DNA of 13,791 nucleotides from Chloroflexota bacterium (GCA_016191985.1 JACPVB010000291.1:1-13791), one strand, 5' to 3'; counted from the stretch's first letter, positions 5,358 to 12,484 are shown. Notes: a model not told the origin generated them from the sequence alone. Numbers and translations: made by a program.

Positions 5358-8024
5358 ATGACAGATTACTACCCTCCTGAAGAATCCACCGCCCCCGCCA
5401 GCCCAATGTCAACGGTAGTCCCGCATAGTCGGGAAGCCGAAGAAGCAGTTGTAGGGGCGGTGTTGATTAACTCCGAAGTTTATTACGACGTTGCCCAATT
5501 TTTGAGCGCGGATGATTTCTACATTCACCGCAACAAATGGATTTGGGAAGCATATGCGCGCCTGCACGAACAGCGCATTCCCGTGGACCTGCTGACACTA
5601 TCCGAGGAGTTGGAGCGCGCGGGTCAACTGGCTGAAATCGGCGGCTCTGCCTATCTCACCTCACTTATTAATCAAGTCCCCACGTCATTGAATGCGGAGG
5701 CATACGGGCGGATCGTGGAGGAAAATTCGATTCGACGCAAGATGATCACAGCGGCGAATCAGATCGCGTCCCTGGCGTACAAAGGCGATACAATTGACAC
5801 GGTCATGGGGGAAGCGGAGAAGGCCGTTTTCAACGTCAGTGAAAAACGGGTAAAGCATGACCTGCAGCCGATTCGTACGGTCCTTTCCAGTTATTACGAC
5901 CGAATTGACGATCTATCCAAGCGCCCGGATGACTTTCATGGCGTGCCGACCGGCTTCTATGACCTTGATAAGTTGCTTGGCGGGTTGCAACCTTCCGACT
6001 TGTTGATTATCGCGGGGCGTCCGGGGCAGGGTAAGACGGGTTTTCTGCTGTCTATTGCGAAGAATGCCTCGCTCACCCATAAAAAGCATGTTGCCATCTT
6101 TTCACTGGAAATGTCCAACGAGCAGGTGGTGCAGCGTTTGATCGCGCAGGAGACGGGTATCGACTCGCAGCGTTTGCGTACGGGAAAATTGCTCGAAAAC
6201 GAATGGCCTTTGTTTACCCACGCCATTGAAGTATTTTCCGATACCCATATTTATCTCGACGATACACCTGCCATCACGCCCTTGCAATTGAGAACCAAAT
6301 GCCGCCGCCTGCACATGGAATTTGGAATCGATCTCATCATTGTGGATTATTTGCAATTGATGGGCGGAGACACCCGCAACGACAACCGTGTGCAGGAAGT
6401 CTCACATATTTCACGCAGTTTGAAAGTATTGGCGCGTGAGTTGAATGTGCCCGTCCTCACTGCCGCACAGTTGAGTCGCGCCGTGGAGCAACGCACAGAT
6501 AAACGACCTGTGCTTTCGGATTTGCGTGAGTCTGGATGTCTTGCAGGGGATACGTTAATTGCATTGGATAACGGTCAACAATTCCCCATTCGGGATCTGG
6601 ATGGGAAAGTTAACTTCAACATTTTGGCGTTAAATCAGGAAACGCTTAAATTGGAAGCCATGCCTGTCAGCCGTGCATTCTCTACCGGAGTCAAACCTGT
6701 ATTTAAAATGAAAACACGGTTAGGTAGGGAAATCCGCGCAACGGGGAATCATCAATTCCTTACAATCCATGGATGGAAGCGTCTGGATGAATTACACGTG
6801 GGAGATCACCTCGCCTTGCCGCGAGCTTTGCCTGTAACCCAAAATGAACAAACGATGTCTGATGCAGAATTGGCATTGCTTGGACATTTAATTGGCGATG
6901 GCTGTACTCTGCCACGGCATGTAATTCAATACACAACGCGCGAAAAGGATTTGGCCGATACGGTGGCTGCGCTTGCAGTTGAAGTATTTGGTGACGATGT
7001 TTCTCAGCGTATTTCGCCTGAGAAGCAGTGGTATCAGGTATATCTAAGCTCGACGAGGCATCACACCCATCATGTTCGCAGCGCCGTTACAGAATGGCTG
7101 GAAGAGTTACGTGCGTTCGGCTTGCGTTCCTATGAAAAACGTATCCCCGCCCAGGTGTTTGAACAGCCAGAGAATGCCATTGGATTGTTTTTGCGCCATC
7201 TGTGGTCTACGGATGGCAGTATCCAACTTGTAAAAGGAAAGAAAACCCGCGCTATTGCTTATTATGCCTCCAGCAGCGAACAACTTGCCCGCGATGTGCA
7301 GACATTGTTGCTGCGTTTGGGAATTAATGGCATATTGAGACGCGTCTCTCAAAATGGAAAAGGACGCGATCAATTTGACGTGATCATTACGGGTAAATCG
7401 GATTTGGAAAGTTTCGCGAAAAAAATTGGCGCAGTGGGTATGTATAAACAGGGACGTTTGTACGAGGTGCAGACCTACCTTGAAGGACGAGATGCAAATA
7501 CAAACCGTGACGTGATCCCAAATCATGTTTGGCGATTGCATGTTGTGCCGGCCATGCAAAATTTGGGGATGACTTCCCGCCAAATGCAGGCGTTGATTGA
7601 GACACAATATTGCGGCACTGGCTTGTACAAGCAGAATATCAGTCGCGGAAGGGCGGCGCGAGTCGCCAATGTGGTGCAGTCTCAAATGCTTGAAAAATTG
7701 GCTGATAGCGATATCTATTGGGACAGCATTCTTTCCATTGAGCCTGATGGTGAGGACACTGTCTACGATTTGACAGTTCCGGGGCATCGTAATTTCGTTG
7801 CAAATAACATGATTGTCCACAACAGCCTTGAACAAGACGCCGACATCGTCATGTTCATCTATCGCCCCGATCAATATGAAAAGGATTCGGATAAGCAAAA
7901 CGTGGCCCAGATCCTTGTTTCAAAACATCGTAACGGCCCTGTCGGTGATGTGGAGTTGATCTTCCGCGGCGCATTGGCAAAGTTCGAGAACGCGGCCACG
8001 AAGGTCTTTCGACCGAATGAATAA
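5358..8024 (+). CDS. dnaB: Replicative DNA helicase DnaB, intein-containing precursor
   Basis: 888 residues as translated; after removal of a 429-residue intein the helicase would be 459 residues, the usual DnaB length. The N-terminal domain (about 20-125) has PHSREAEEAVVGAVL and the linker helix follows. The RecA-like motor has FHGVPTGFYDLDKLLGGLQPS, Walker A GRPGQGKT (220-227), FSLEMSNEQ, Walker B IIVDYLQLM with Asp330, and the VLTAAQLSRAVEQR loop. The C-extein resumes SLEQDADIVMFIYRPDQY and ends with LVSKHRNGPVGDVELIF. It forms the hexameric ring that unwinds DNA 5' to 3' at the fork. No Shine-Dalgarno precedes the ATG, so translation may be coupled to the BFN gene 15 nt upstream. DnaD-domain and helicase-loader genes follow, suggesting a replication cluster. 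Activity depends on protein splicing. Confidence 0.97.
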   Translation: MTDYYPPEESTAPASPMSTVVPHSREAEEAVVGAVLINSEVYYDVAQFLSADDFYIHRNKWIWEAYARLHEQRIPVDLLTLSEELERAGQLAEIGGSAYLTSLINQVPTSLNAEAYGRIVEENSIRRKMITAANQIASLAYKGDTIDTVMGEAEKAVFNVSEKRVKHDLQPIRTVLSSYYDRIDDLSKRPDDFHGVPTGFYDLDKLLGGLQPSDLLIIAGRPGQGKTGFLLSIAKNASLTHKKHVAIFSLEMSNEQVVQRLIAQETGIDSQRLRTGKLLENEWPLFTHAIEVFSDTHIYLDDTPAITPLQLRTKCRRLHMEFGIDLIIVDYLQLMGGDTRNDNRVQEVSHISRSLKVLARELNVPVLTAAQLSRAVEQRTDKRPVLSDLRESGCLAGDTLIALDNGQQFPIRDLDGKVNFNILALNQETLKLEAMPVSRAFSTGVKPVFKMKTRLGREIRATGNHQFLTIHGWKRLDELHVGDHLALPRALPVTQNEQTMSDAELALLGHLIGDGCTLPRHVIQYTTREKDLADTVAALAVEVFGDDVSQRISPEKQWYQVYLSSTRHHTHHVRSAVTEWLEELRAFGLRSYEKRIPAQVFEQPENAIGLFLRHLWSTDGSIQLVKGKKTRAIAYYASSSEQLARDVQTLLLRLGINGILRRVSQNGKGRDQFDVIITGKSDLESFAKKIGAVGMYKQGRLYEVQTYLEGRDANTNRDVIPNHVWRLHVVPAMQNLGMTSRQMQALIETQYCGTGLYKQNISRGRAARVANVVQSQMLEKLADSDIYWDSILSIEPDGEDTVYDLTVPGHRNFVANNMIVHNSLEQDADIVMFIYRPDQYEKDSDKQNVAQILVSKHRNGPVGDVELIFRGALAKFENAATKVFRPNE
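6537..7823 (+). mobile_element. DnaB intein with LAGLIDADG homing endonuclease
   Basis: The 429-residue insert lies between ESG and SLEQDAD, the same conserved site as the Synechocystis DnaB intein. Splicing residues are all present. Cys1 (precursor 394) starts block A, CLAGDTLIALDNG. Block B has TGNH with Thr69 and His72 of the intein. Block F is SDIYWDSILSIEPDGEDTVY, and the C-terminus is NNMIVHN with His428 and Asn429, followed by Ser+1. Between them is a dodecapeptide endonuclease: motif 1 ALLGHLIGDG with Asp at intein residue 121, and motif 2 LFLRHLWSTDG with Asp at 226. Both acidic residues are kept, so the endonuclease may still be active. Splicing would use Cys1 and Ser+1 in the standard class 1 pathway. 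The insert matches the published Synechocystis intein closely at both ends (TRLGRxIxAT, HxFLTIxGWKRLDEL), pointing to horizontal spread at this site. Confidence 0.96.
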
Positions 8025-8029
8025 CGCAC

Positions 8030-8080
8030 TTTACGAATCACGGATTGCGAATTAAGTAATGTGTGATTCGTGATCCGTAA
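8030..8080. repeat. Palindromic repeat, family 1, diverged copy
   Basis: The arm at 8031-8045 (TTACGAATCACGGAT) pairs with 8066-8080 at 13 of 15 positions. Bases 8030-8054 match the reverse complement of 487-511 at 21 of 25 positions, so it belongs to the same family as copies A and C in opposite orientation. It fills the gap between the dnaB stop and the DnaD-domain gene. Confidence 0.75.
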
Positions 8081-8086
8081 AAAAAC

Positions 8087-8740
8087 ATGACCCCTTTCAA
8101 CGGCTTCACCTCCTCTGAGACATTCACTCAAATCCCCGATTCGTTGATTCGTTTGATAAACGAGATGGACGATATTGCGGAATTGAAGGTGACGCTGTAC
8201 GCTATTCATCGAATTGAACATATCGAAGGGAATTTTCGCGCGTTGTGTGAAACGGACTTCGAGACTGAGTCGCTTGGGTTGAGCGTGGAGGAGATTCGGC
8301 GTGGGCTGGGCAAATGCCTGGAGAGGGGAACCCTGCTCAAGGCGGAGCATGAAGCGGACGTTTTTTATTTCCTCAACTCACCGCGTGGGCGTCTTGCGGC
8401 GGAGGCGTTTGCAAAAGGTCAATGGCGTGAGGCGGCGCGGGCTTATGCTCCGTCAAACAAGTCCAATATTTTTAAATTGTATGAAGAGAACATTGGCGCG
8501 CTTACGCCTTTATTATCAGACATGCTGCGTGAAGCGGAAAAAAATTACCCAGGCGCCTGGTTTGAAGAAGCGTTTGAAATTGCGGTGAGCCGCAACGTCC
8601 GCAATTGGAAATATGTGGAAGCGATATTGACTCGTTGGAAGGAAAACGGGAAAGATGAAAGAAGAGATTCACAAGACTCTGTCAAAGATGCAAAACGATA
8701 CACCGAAGGCGAGTTCTCCGAATTCTTCAAGCGGGATTAA
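8087..8740 (+). CDS. DnaD-domain replication protein
   Basis: 217 residues. Residues 14-110 look like a winged-helix part (IPDSLIRLINEMDDIAELKVTLYAIHRIE, LSVEEIRRGLGKCLERGTLLKAE), as in the N-terminal half of DnaD. Residues about 127-188 match the DnaD/DnaB_2 C-terminal domain: NIFKLYEENIGALTPLLSDML, WFEEAFEIAVSRNVRNWKYV, and the YxxxIxxW motif as YVEAILTRW (176-184). In Bacillus, DnaD helps DnaA and DnaB recruit the helicase-DnaI complex to the origin. The next gene is a DnaC/DnaI-like ATPase and the previous is the helicase, so a loading role is likely. No Shine-Dalgarno is visible before the ATG; the preceding gap is the palindromic repeat. The tail (190-217) is charged and overlaps the next frame. 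Confidence 0.88.
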   Translation: MTPFNGFTSSETFTQIPDSLIRLINEMDDIAELKVTLYAIHRIEHIEGNFRALCETDFETESLGLSVEEIRRGLGKCLERGTLLKAEHEADVFYFLNSPRGRLAAEAFAKGQWREAARAYAPSNKSNIFKLYEENIGALTPLLSDMLREAEKNYPGAWFEEAFEIAVSRNVRNWKYVEAILTRWKENGKDERRDSQDSVKDAKRYTEGEFSEFFKRD

Positions 8741-10172
8741 TGTTGTGAAGACTCTTGGCGACCCGAACTGCCCGCATTGTGGGGGAGTTGGCTATGTGCG
8801 TTATGATGTGCCGCTCGGACACGAAAAGTTTGGCAAGTTGGAATCGTGTGTATGCCGCGCAAAGGATGTGGCCGAAAGCGCGCGCGCGCGTTTGTTTGCG
8901 ATGAGCAATTTGAACCGTCTGAGTCATTTGACCTTTAAAAACTTTAACGCCTCTGGAAATGAACGAGCCAAATTCATGTCTGCACAGGATCGCGAGAATT
9001 TACATAAGTCATTTGAAATTTGCGAAGAGTTTGCGCGCGTTCCCAAAGGCTGGCTTTTGCTCGAAGGCGGATATGGCTGTGGCAAGACGCACCTTGCGGC
9101 GGCGATTGCGAATTTTGCGGTTAATAATGGCACACCAACCTTGTTCATCACCGTGCCGGATTTACTCGATTCATTACGCTTTGCTTATGCAGACCCTGAA
9201 ACTACGTTTGAGCAGCGCTTTGAAGAAATCCGCAATGCGGAACTTTTGATATTGGATGACTTCGGCACGCAGAATGCAACCGCCTGGGCGCAGGAAAAAT
9301 TATTTCAGATCATCAATTATCGTTATATCAATAAACTCAACACGGTCATTACAACCAACTTAATGCTGGACGAGATCGAAGGCCGCATCCGCTCGCGTTT
9401 GCAGGATGAGGAATTTGTGAACCACATGATGATTACCGCGCCTGATTATCGCCGCCCTGAAGAGACCAGTAACCCCGGTATTTCCATGCTCTCCCTGCCT
9501 GAAATGAAAGCGATGACATTCAAGACTTTCCAAATGCGCGAGGATGAGATCGGGCAGGAAGCGGTCACTACCACAACCACGGAAAAATCCGATAAGTTTG
9601 GAAACAAATACAAAGACAAAGAGATCACGCGGATCAAAGTAAGCAAGGACGATGTCAAGACCCTGCACGAAGCCTTTAGCGCGGCAGCGGACTTTTCTCA
9701 GGAGCCAAACGGCTGGCTTGTATTTTTAGGTCAATCTTTTTGTGGCAAGACTCACCTTGCCGCCGCGATTGGAAATTACCGCATCGGCCTGGGCGGACAA
9801 GCCCTGCTTGTGGAAGTGACCGCCCTGCTCGATTACCTGCGCCAAACCTTCCGCCCGAATTCGGATGTTTCGTTTGACAGGCGCTTCCATGAAATCCGCA
9901 CCACGCCTTTGTTGATCTTGGATGACTTGAAGGGCAGCGGTGCAAGTTCCGTGTGGGCCGAGGATAAGTTATACAGTGTTTTGTATTACCGCTATAACGC
10001 GCATTTGCCCACCGTGCTTACTTCCACTTTGCGCCCGGATGAGTTTGCGCTCAGTTACCCAAATTTGTGGAACAAACTACTCGACCCGACGAAATGCCAG
10101 ATACTGGCGATCAATATGCCTCCCTATCGCCGCGTGGTGAAGGGGAGTAAGACAGCAAGCAAGAAGAAATAG
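8655..10172 (+). CDS. Tandem double DnaC/DnaI-like AAA+ helicase loader
   Basis: 505 residues from the first possible start, about twice the size of DnaC/DnaI. The N-terminus has CPHC (39-42) and CVC (65-67), a likely zinc site as in DnaI. AAA+ domain 1: LTFKNF (92-97), GWLLLEGGYGCGKT with Walker A 138-145, Walker B LLILDD (197-202), sensor-1 TTNL (233-236) and arginine-finger region EGRIRSRLQD (242-251). A Thr-rich and Lys-rich linker leads to domain 2: MTFKTF (287-292), GWLVFLGQSFCGKT with Walker A 359-366, Walker B LLILDD (419-424). At the matching places domain 2 has TSTL instead of TTNL and YPNLWNKLLD instead of the arginine-rich stretch. The two halves are clearly a duplication. DnaC-family ATPases place DnaB on DNA. 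The start is uncertain: 8655 (purine-rich upstream, overlapping the DnaD gene by 86 nt), 8688, or GTG at 8745. Confidence 0.9.
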   Translation: MKEEIHKTLSKMQNDTPKASSPNSSSGINVVKTLGDPNCPHCGGVGYVRYDVPLGHEKFGKLESCVCRAKDVAESARARLFAMSNLNRLSHLTFKNFNASGNERAKFMSAQDRENLHKSFEICEEFARVPKGWLLLEGGYGCGKTHLAAAIANFAVNNGTPTLFITVPDLLDSLRFAYADPETTFEQRFEEIRNAELLILDDFGTQNATAWAQEKLFQIINYRYINKLNTVITTNLMLDEIEGRIRSRLQDEEFVNHMMITAPDYRRPEETSNPGISMLSLPEMKAMTFKTFQMREDEIGQEAVTTTTTEKSDKFGNKYKDKEITRIKVSKDDVKTLHEAFSAAADFSQEPNGWLVFLGQSFCGKTHLAAAIGNYRIGLGGQALLVEVTALLDYLRQTFRPNSDVSFDRRFHEIRTTPLLILDDLKGSGASSVWAEDKLYSVLYYRYNAHLPTVLTSTLRPDEFALSYPNLWNKLLDPTKCQILAINMPPYRRVVKGSKTASKKK

Positions 10173-10176
10173 TAAA

Positions 10177-10209
10177 AGGTGACTGTCACTTCGCAAGTGA
10201 CAGTCACCT
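10177..10209 (+). terminator. Perfect 15-bp hairpin after the loader gene
   Basis: AGGTGACTGTCACTT (10177-10191) and its exact reverse complement (10195-10209) flank the 3-nt loop CGC, beginning 5 nt after the loader stop codon. The stem is strong but is followed only by GATTTATT, so termination is plausible, not certain. Each arm is itself partly palindromic (GTGACTGTCAC), a form often seen in dispersed repeats. Confidence 0.6.
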
Positions 10210-10236
10210 GATTTATTAACGGTAAAGGAGCATTCC

Positions 10237-10665
10237 ATGAAAAAACGCTTGGGCGGTGTCCTTGCTGGTCAAATCCTTGGTCTTCTGATCGTCTGTGTTG
10301 CATCCGCGTTCATCGCGTTGGTTTCCTTTGGAGCAATTGGCGGCGTAACCATTGCCTCTGCGCCCGAAGAGACGTTCCAATATATTGCTCCATTAACCTG
10401 CCCAGATGGCAAAATGGAATATCAGCAATATCGGGCATCCTACAATCGGCCGGGCGAGACCAGCATTATTGTTGAATGTGTTACAGCCGATGGGACACGC
10501 ACGGATATCACAGGCTCATCCATTTTGTACGCACTGGTCGGGTTTTACCTTGCATGTTTTCTTCCATTATGTATTCCAGGCGGATTGCTTGCCATCGTCA
10601 TTCCAATGTTCTTTTTGCGGGGCAAAAAACAGGAAGCACAGTCCGAGGCCATCGGTTCGTTATAG
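10237..10665 (+). CDS. Small two-helix membrane protein of unknown function
   Basis: 142 residues, not recognised. An N-terminal hydrophobic helix (about 8-38) follows the basic MKKR start, and a second spans about 93-127, ending in FFLRGKKQEAQ. The 50-residue part between them (APEETFQYIAPLTCPDGKMEY, TSIIVECVTADG) carries two cysteines that could form a disulfide, so it is probably outside the cytoplasm with both ends inside. AAAGGAG lies 6 nt before the ATG, which makes the start firm. It is isolated by a hairpin upstream and a strong terminator downstream, so it is probably a single-gene unit. Confidence 0.8.
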   Translation: MKKRLGGVLAGQILGLLIVCVASAFIALVSFGAIGGVTIASAPEETFQYIAPLTCPDGKMEYQQYRASYNRPGETSIIVECVTADGTRTDITGSSILYALVGFYLACFLPLCIPGGLLAIVIPMFFLRGKKQEAQSEAIGSL

Positions 10666-10682
10666 AAAATCTGTCCGTATCG

Positions 10683-10717
10683 CAGGCTTCAGGAAACTTC
10701 CTGAAGCCTGATTTTTT
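10683..10717 (+). terminator. Rho-independent terminator
   Basis: CAGGCTTCAGGA (10683-10694) pairs perfectly with 10699-10710 around a 4-nt loop and is followed at once by A and six T residues (10712-10717). It ends the transcript of the small membrane protein and insulates the nrtR promoter, which starts 4 nt later. Confidence 0.92.
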
Positions 10718-10720
10718 GCC

Positions 10721-10748
10721 TTGACAAAGCGGGGAAATTCAATATACT
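10721..10748 (+). promoter_or_regulatory. Sigma70-type promoter of the nrtR operon
   Basis: A perfect -35 TTGACA (10721-10726) and -10 TATACT (10743-10748) are separated by 16 nt. A start about 7 nt past the -10 falls near 10755, only some 3 nt before the nrtR ATG, and no Shine-Dalgarno is present, so the mRNA is probably leaderless or nearly so. Confidence 0.85.
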
Positions 10749-10772
10749 AAGTGTACAATGAACACTAAGTAT
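10744..10772. promoter_or_regulatory. Putative NrtR operator palindrome
   Basis: ATACTAAGTGT (10744-10754) and ACACTAAGTAT (10762-10772) form an inverted repeat matching at 10 of 11 positions around ACAATGA, which contains the start codon. It overlaps the -10 element, the expected transcription start and the first five codons. NrtR regulators bind roughly 21-bp palindromes near their own operons, so bound repressor here would block polymerase. The match to a family binding motif is not tested. Confidence 0.65.
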
Positions 10773-11426
10773 GAAGGTTTTGAAACTCCCGGCATCACAG
10801 TGGACCTGTCCATTTTCACGGTGAACGAAACACGGCTCAAGGTCATGCTGGTCCGCAGGGCGGAAGTTCCCTTTCAGGGATACTGGTCACTGCCCGGCGG
10901 TTTTCTAAAAACAAGCGAATCGCTGGATGCCGCCGCACAGCGCGTGCTTTGTGAAAAATCGGGGGTGAGCGACGTTTACATGGAACAGCTCTACACCTTT
11001 GGCGATCCCAAACGTGACCCGCGTTCGCGCGTCATCACCGTCGCGTACATCGCATTGATTCCGTGGCAGAGTTTGCCCCAGCCCGCCTCCGAAAAAGTGA
11101 CTGACCTCACCTGGGCCTCGGTGGATGCGCTTCCTAAACTTGCCTTCGACCACAGGGAGATTTTGAGCTACGCCGTCAAACGCCTGCGCGCGAAGGTCAG
11201 TTACAGCAACATCGTCTACGGCCTGATGCCAAAACAATTCCGTCTCTCCGAACTGCAAAGCATGTACGAGACCATCATCGACGACAAACTCGATAAACGC
11301 AACTTCCGCAAGCAAATGCTCGCCACGGGCCTGCTCAAGGAGACCGGCAAAAAAGAACTCGCGGGCGCGCACCGTCCCGCCATGCTGTACCAATTCAAGT
11401 CAAAGGAAATCGTTTTTTTTAACTAG
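10758..11426 (+). CDS. nrtR: NrtR-type transcriptional regulator of NAD metabolism
   Basis: 222 residues. The N-terminal Nudix fold (about 10-145) has GITVDLSIFTVNETRLKVMLVRR, GYWSLPGGFL and the helix at 48-70. The C-terminal winged helix (about 158-222) has the family signature FRLSELQSMYETI, LDKRNFRKQMLATGLLKETG and HRPAMLYQF. NrtR proteins bind ADP-ribose or related NAD products in the Nudix pocket and repress NAD salvage and synthesis genes. The Nudix box here is degenerate (RVLCEKSGV where REuxEExGu is expected), so catalysis is probably lost and the fold is a sensor. Nicotinamidase-like and nicotinate phosphoribosyltransferase genes follow, which fits the role. The start is set by homology; there is no ribosome site. 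Confidence 0.93.
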   Translation: MNTKYEGFETPGITVDLSIFTVNETRLKVMLVRRAEVPFQGYWSLPGGFLKTSESLDAAAQRVLCEKSGVSDVYMEQLYTFGDPKRDPRSRVITVAYIALIPWQSLPQPASEKVTDLTWASVDALPKLAFDHREILSYAVKRLRAKVSYSNIVYGLMPKQFRLSELQSMYETIIDDKLDKRNFRKQMLATGLLKETGKKELAGAHRPAMLYQFKSKEIVFFN

Positions 11427-11435
11427 GAGACTCAT

Positions 11436-12437
11436 ATGAATCAAATCCCACATTTTTTTGACTCATCGCGCGTGGGCGAAATTTGGAAAGTGGACTACGC
11501 CGCCCGCGCTGAGGATGCCCGCAACTACGCGCTTCAACATGACCTGAAACCTGCCTCTGTTTCGAAAGACAGAATCTCCCTTTTAGTAATCGACGCGCAA
11601 AACACCTTCTGCATCCCAAACTTTGAGTTATTCGTCGGTGGCCGCAGCGGAAACGGCGCAGTGGAGGACAACACCCGCCTGTGCGAGTTCATCTACCGCA
11701 ACCTCGGCAGCATCACCCACATCACCGCCACCATGGACACGCACAACGCGCACCAGATATTTCACCCTGTCTTCTTCGTGGATGCGGACGGGAATCATCC
11801 CACTCCGTACACTGATATTCATGCCGCTGATCTTCGCTCGAACAAATGGACATTCAACCCCGCTCTTGCACCGCAGTTCAGCATTGCTCCCGAATACGGC
11901 CAGCAAATGATGGTTCATTATGCCGAAGCGTTGGAGAAAAAAGGGAAATATGCGCTTACCATCTGGCCGTATCACGCCATGCTCGGCGGCATTGGCCATG
12001 CACTTGTCCCTGCCCTGGAAGAGGCCATTTTCTTCCATTCGATTGCAAGGCTCGCCCAGCCTGATTTTGCAATCAAGGGTAATAAGACGTTCACTGAAAA
12101 TTATTCCGTCATCGGCCCTGAAGTGCTGACAGGCCCAATGGGGGAGACCCTTGGCGAGCATGACACGAAATTTATCCAGCAATTGCAGGAAGTGGATCGG
12201 ATGTACATCGCCGGGCAGGCCAAGAGTCACTGCGTGGCGTGGACCATCTCTGATTTGCTTGATGATATCCAGGCAACAGATGCGGAGCTTGCAAAGAAAG
12301 TCCATCTGCTTGAGGACTGTTCGTCAGCGGTGGTGGTGCCTGGGGTGGTGGACCATACCGAGGCGGCGAATGAGGCGTATGTCCGCTTTGCGGGGGCGGG
12401 GATGAGAATTGTCAAATCAACGGACCCAATTAAATAA
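11436..12437 (+). CDS. Nicotinamidase-related cysteine hydrolase (isochorismatase fold, enlarged)
   Basis: 333 residues, well above the 180-230 usual for PncA. Residues about 46-325 carry the isochorismatase-like hydrolase fold: LLVIDAQNTF with catalytic Asp53, the metal-site region DTHNAHQIFH (101-110), WPYH (177-180, the place of WPxHC in nicotinamidases), a Lys in KGNKTF (214-217) and nucleophile Cys266 in AGQAKSHCVAWT. The Asp-Lys-Cys triad and metal ligands therefore appear present. Nicotinamidase turns nicotinamide into nicotinate, which the next gene's product would use. Extra material is a 45-residue N-terminal extension and insertions around 115-175 and 195-245. The start has AGGAGA 5 nt upstream, overlapping the nrtR stop, with a 9-nt gap, so the pair is an operon. 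Another amide of the pathway as substrate is possible. Confidence 0.82.
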   Translation: MNQIPHFFDSSRVGEIWKVDYAARAEDARNYALQHDLKPASVSKDRISLLVIDAQNTFCIPNFELFVGGRSGNGAVEDNTRLCEFIYRNLGSITHITATMDTHNAHQIFHPVFFVDADGNHPTPYTDIHAADLRSNKWTFNPALAPQFSIAPEYGQQMMVHYAEALEKKGKYALTIWPYHAMLGGIGHALVPALEEAIFFHSIARLAQPDFAIKGNKTFTENYSVIGPEVLTGPMGETLGEHDTKFIQQLQEVDRMYIAGQAKSHCVAWTISDLLDDIQATDAELAKKVHLLEDCSSAVVVPGVVDHTEAANEAYVRFAGAGMRIVKSTDPIK

Positions 12438-12484
12438 TACGTAATGCGTGATACGTAAATTACGAATTACGCATCACGCATTAT
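12435..12484. repeat. Palindromic repeat, family 1, copy C
   Basis: Arms at 12442-12458 and 12467-12483 pair with one mismatch around an 8-nt loop, in the same orientation as copy A; 12441-12484 equals 493-536 at 43 of 44 bases. It starts in the stop codon of the hydrolase gene and ends 12 nt before the next ATG, so it occupies nearly the whole gap inside the NAD salvage operon. Confidence 0.88.

Noticed and set aside
7107..7898. 263-codon open frame on the minus strand inside the intein
   Set aside because: It is antisense to a well-supported intein and C-extein, has no recognisable domain and no ribosome site; a by-product of codon use.
11628..12305. 225-codon minus-strand frame opposite the nicotinamidase-like gene
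   Set aside because: No domain or ribosome site is visible, and the plus strand carries conserved catalytic motifs throughout.
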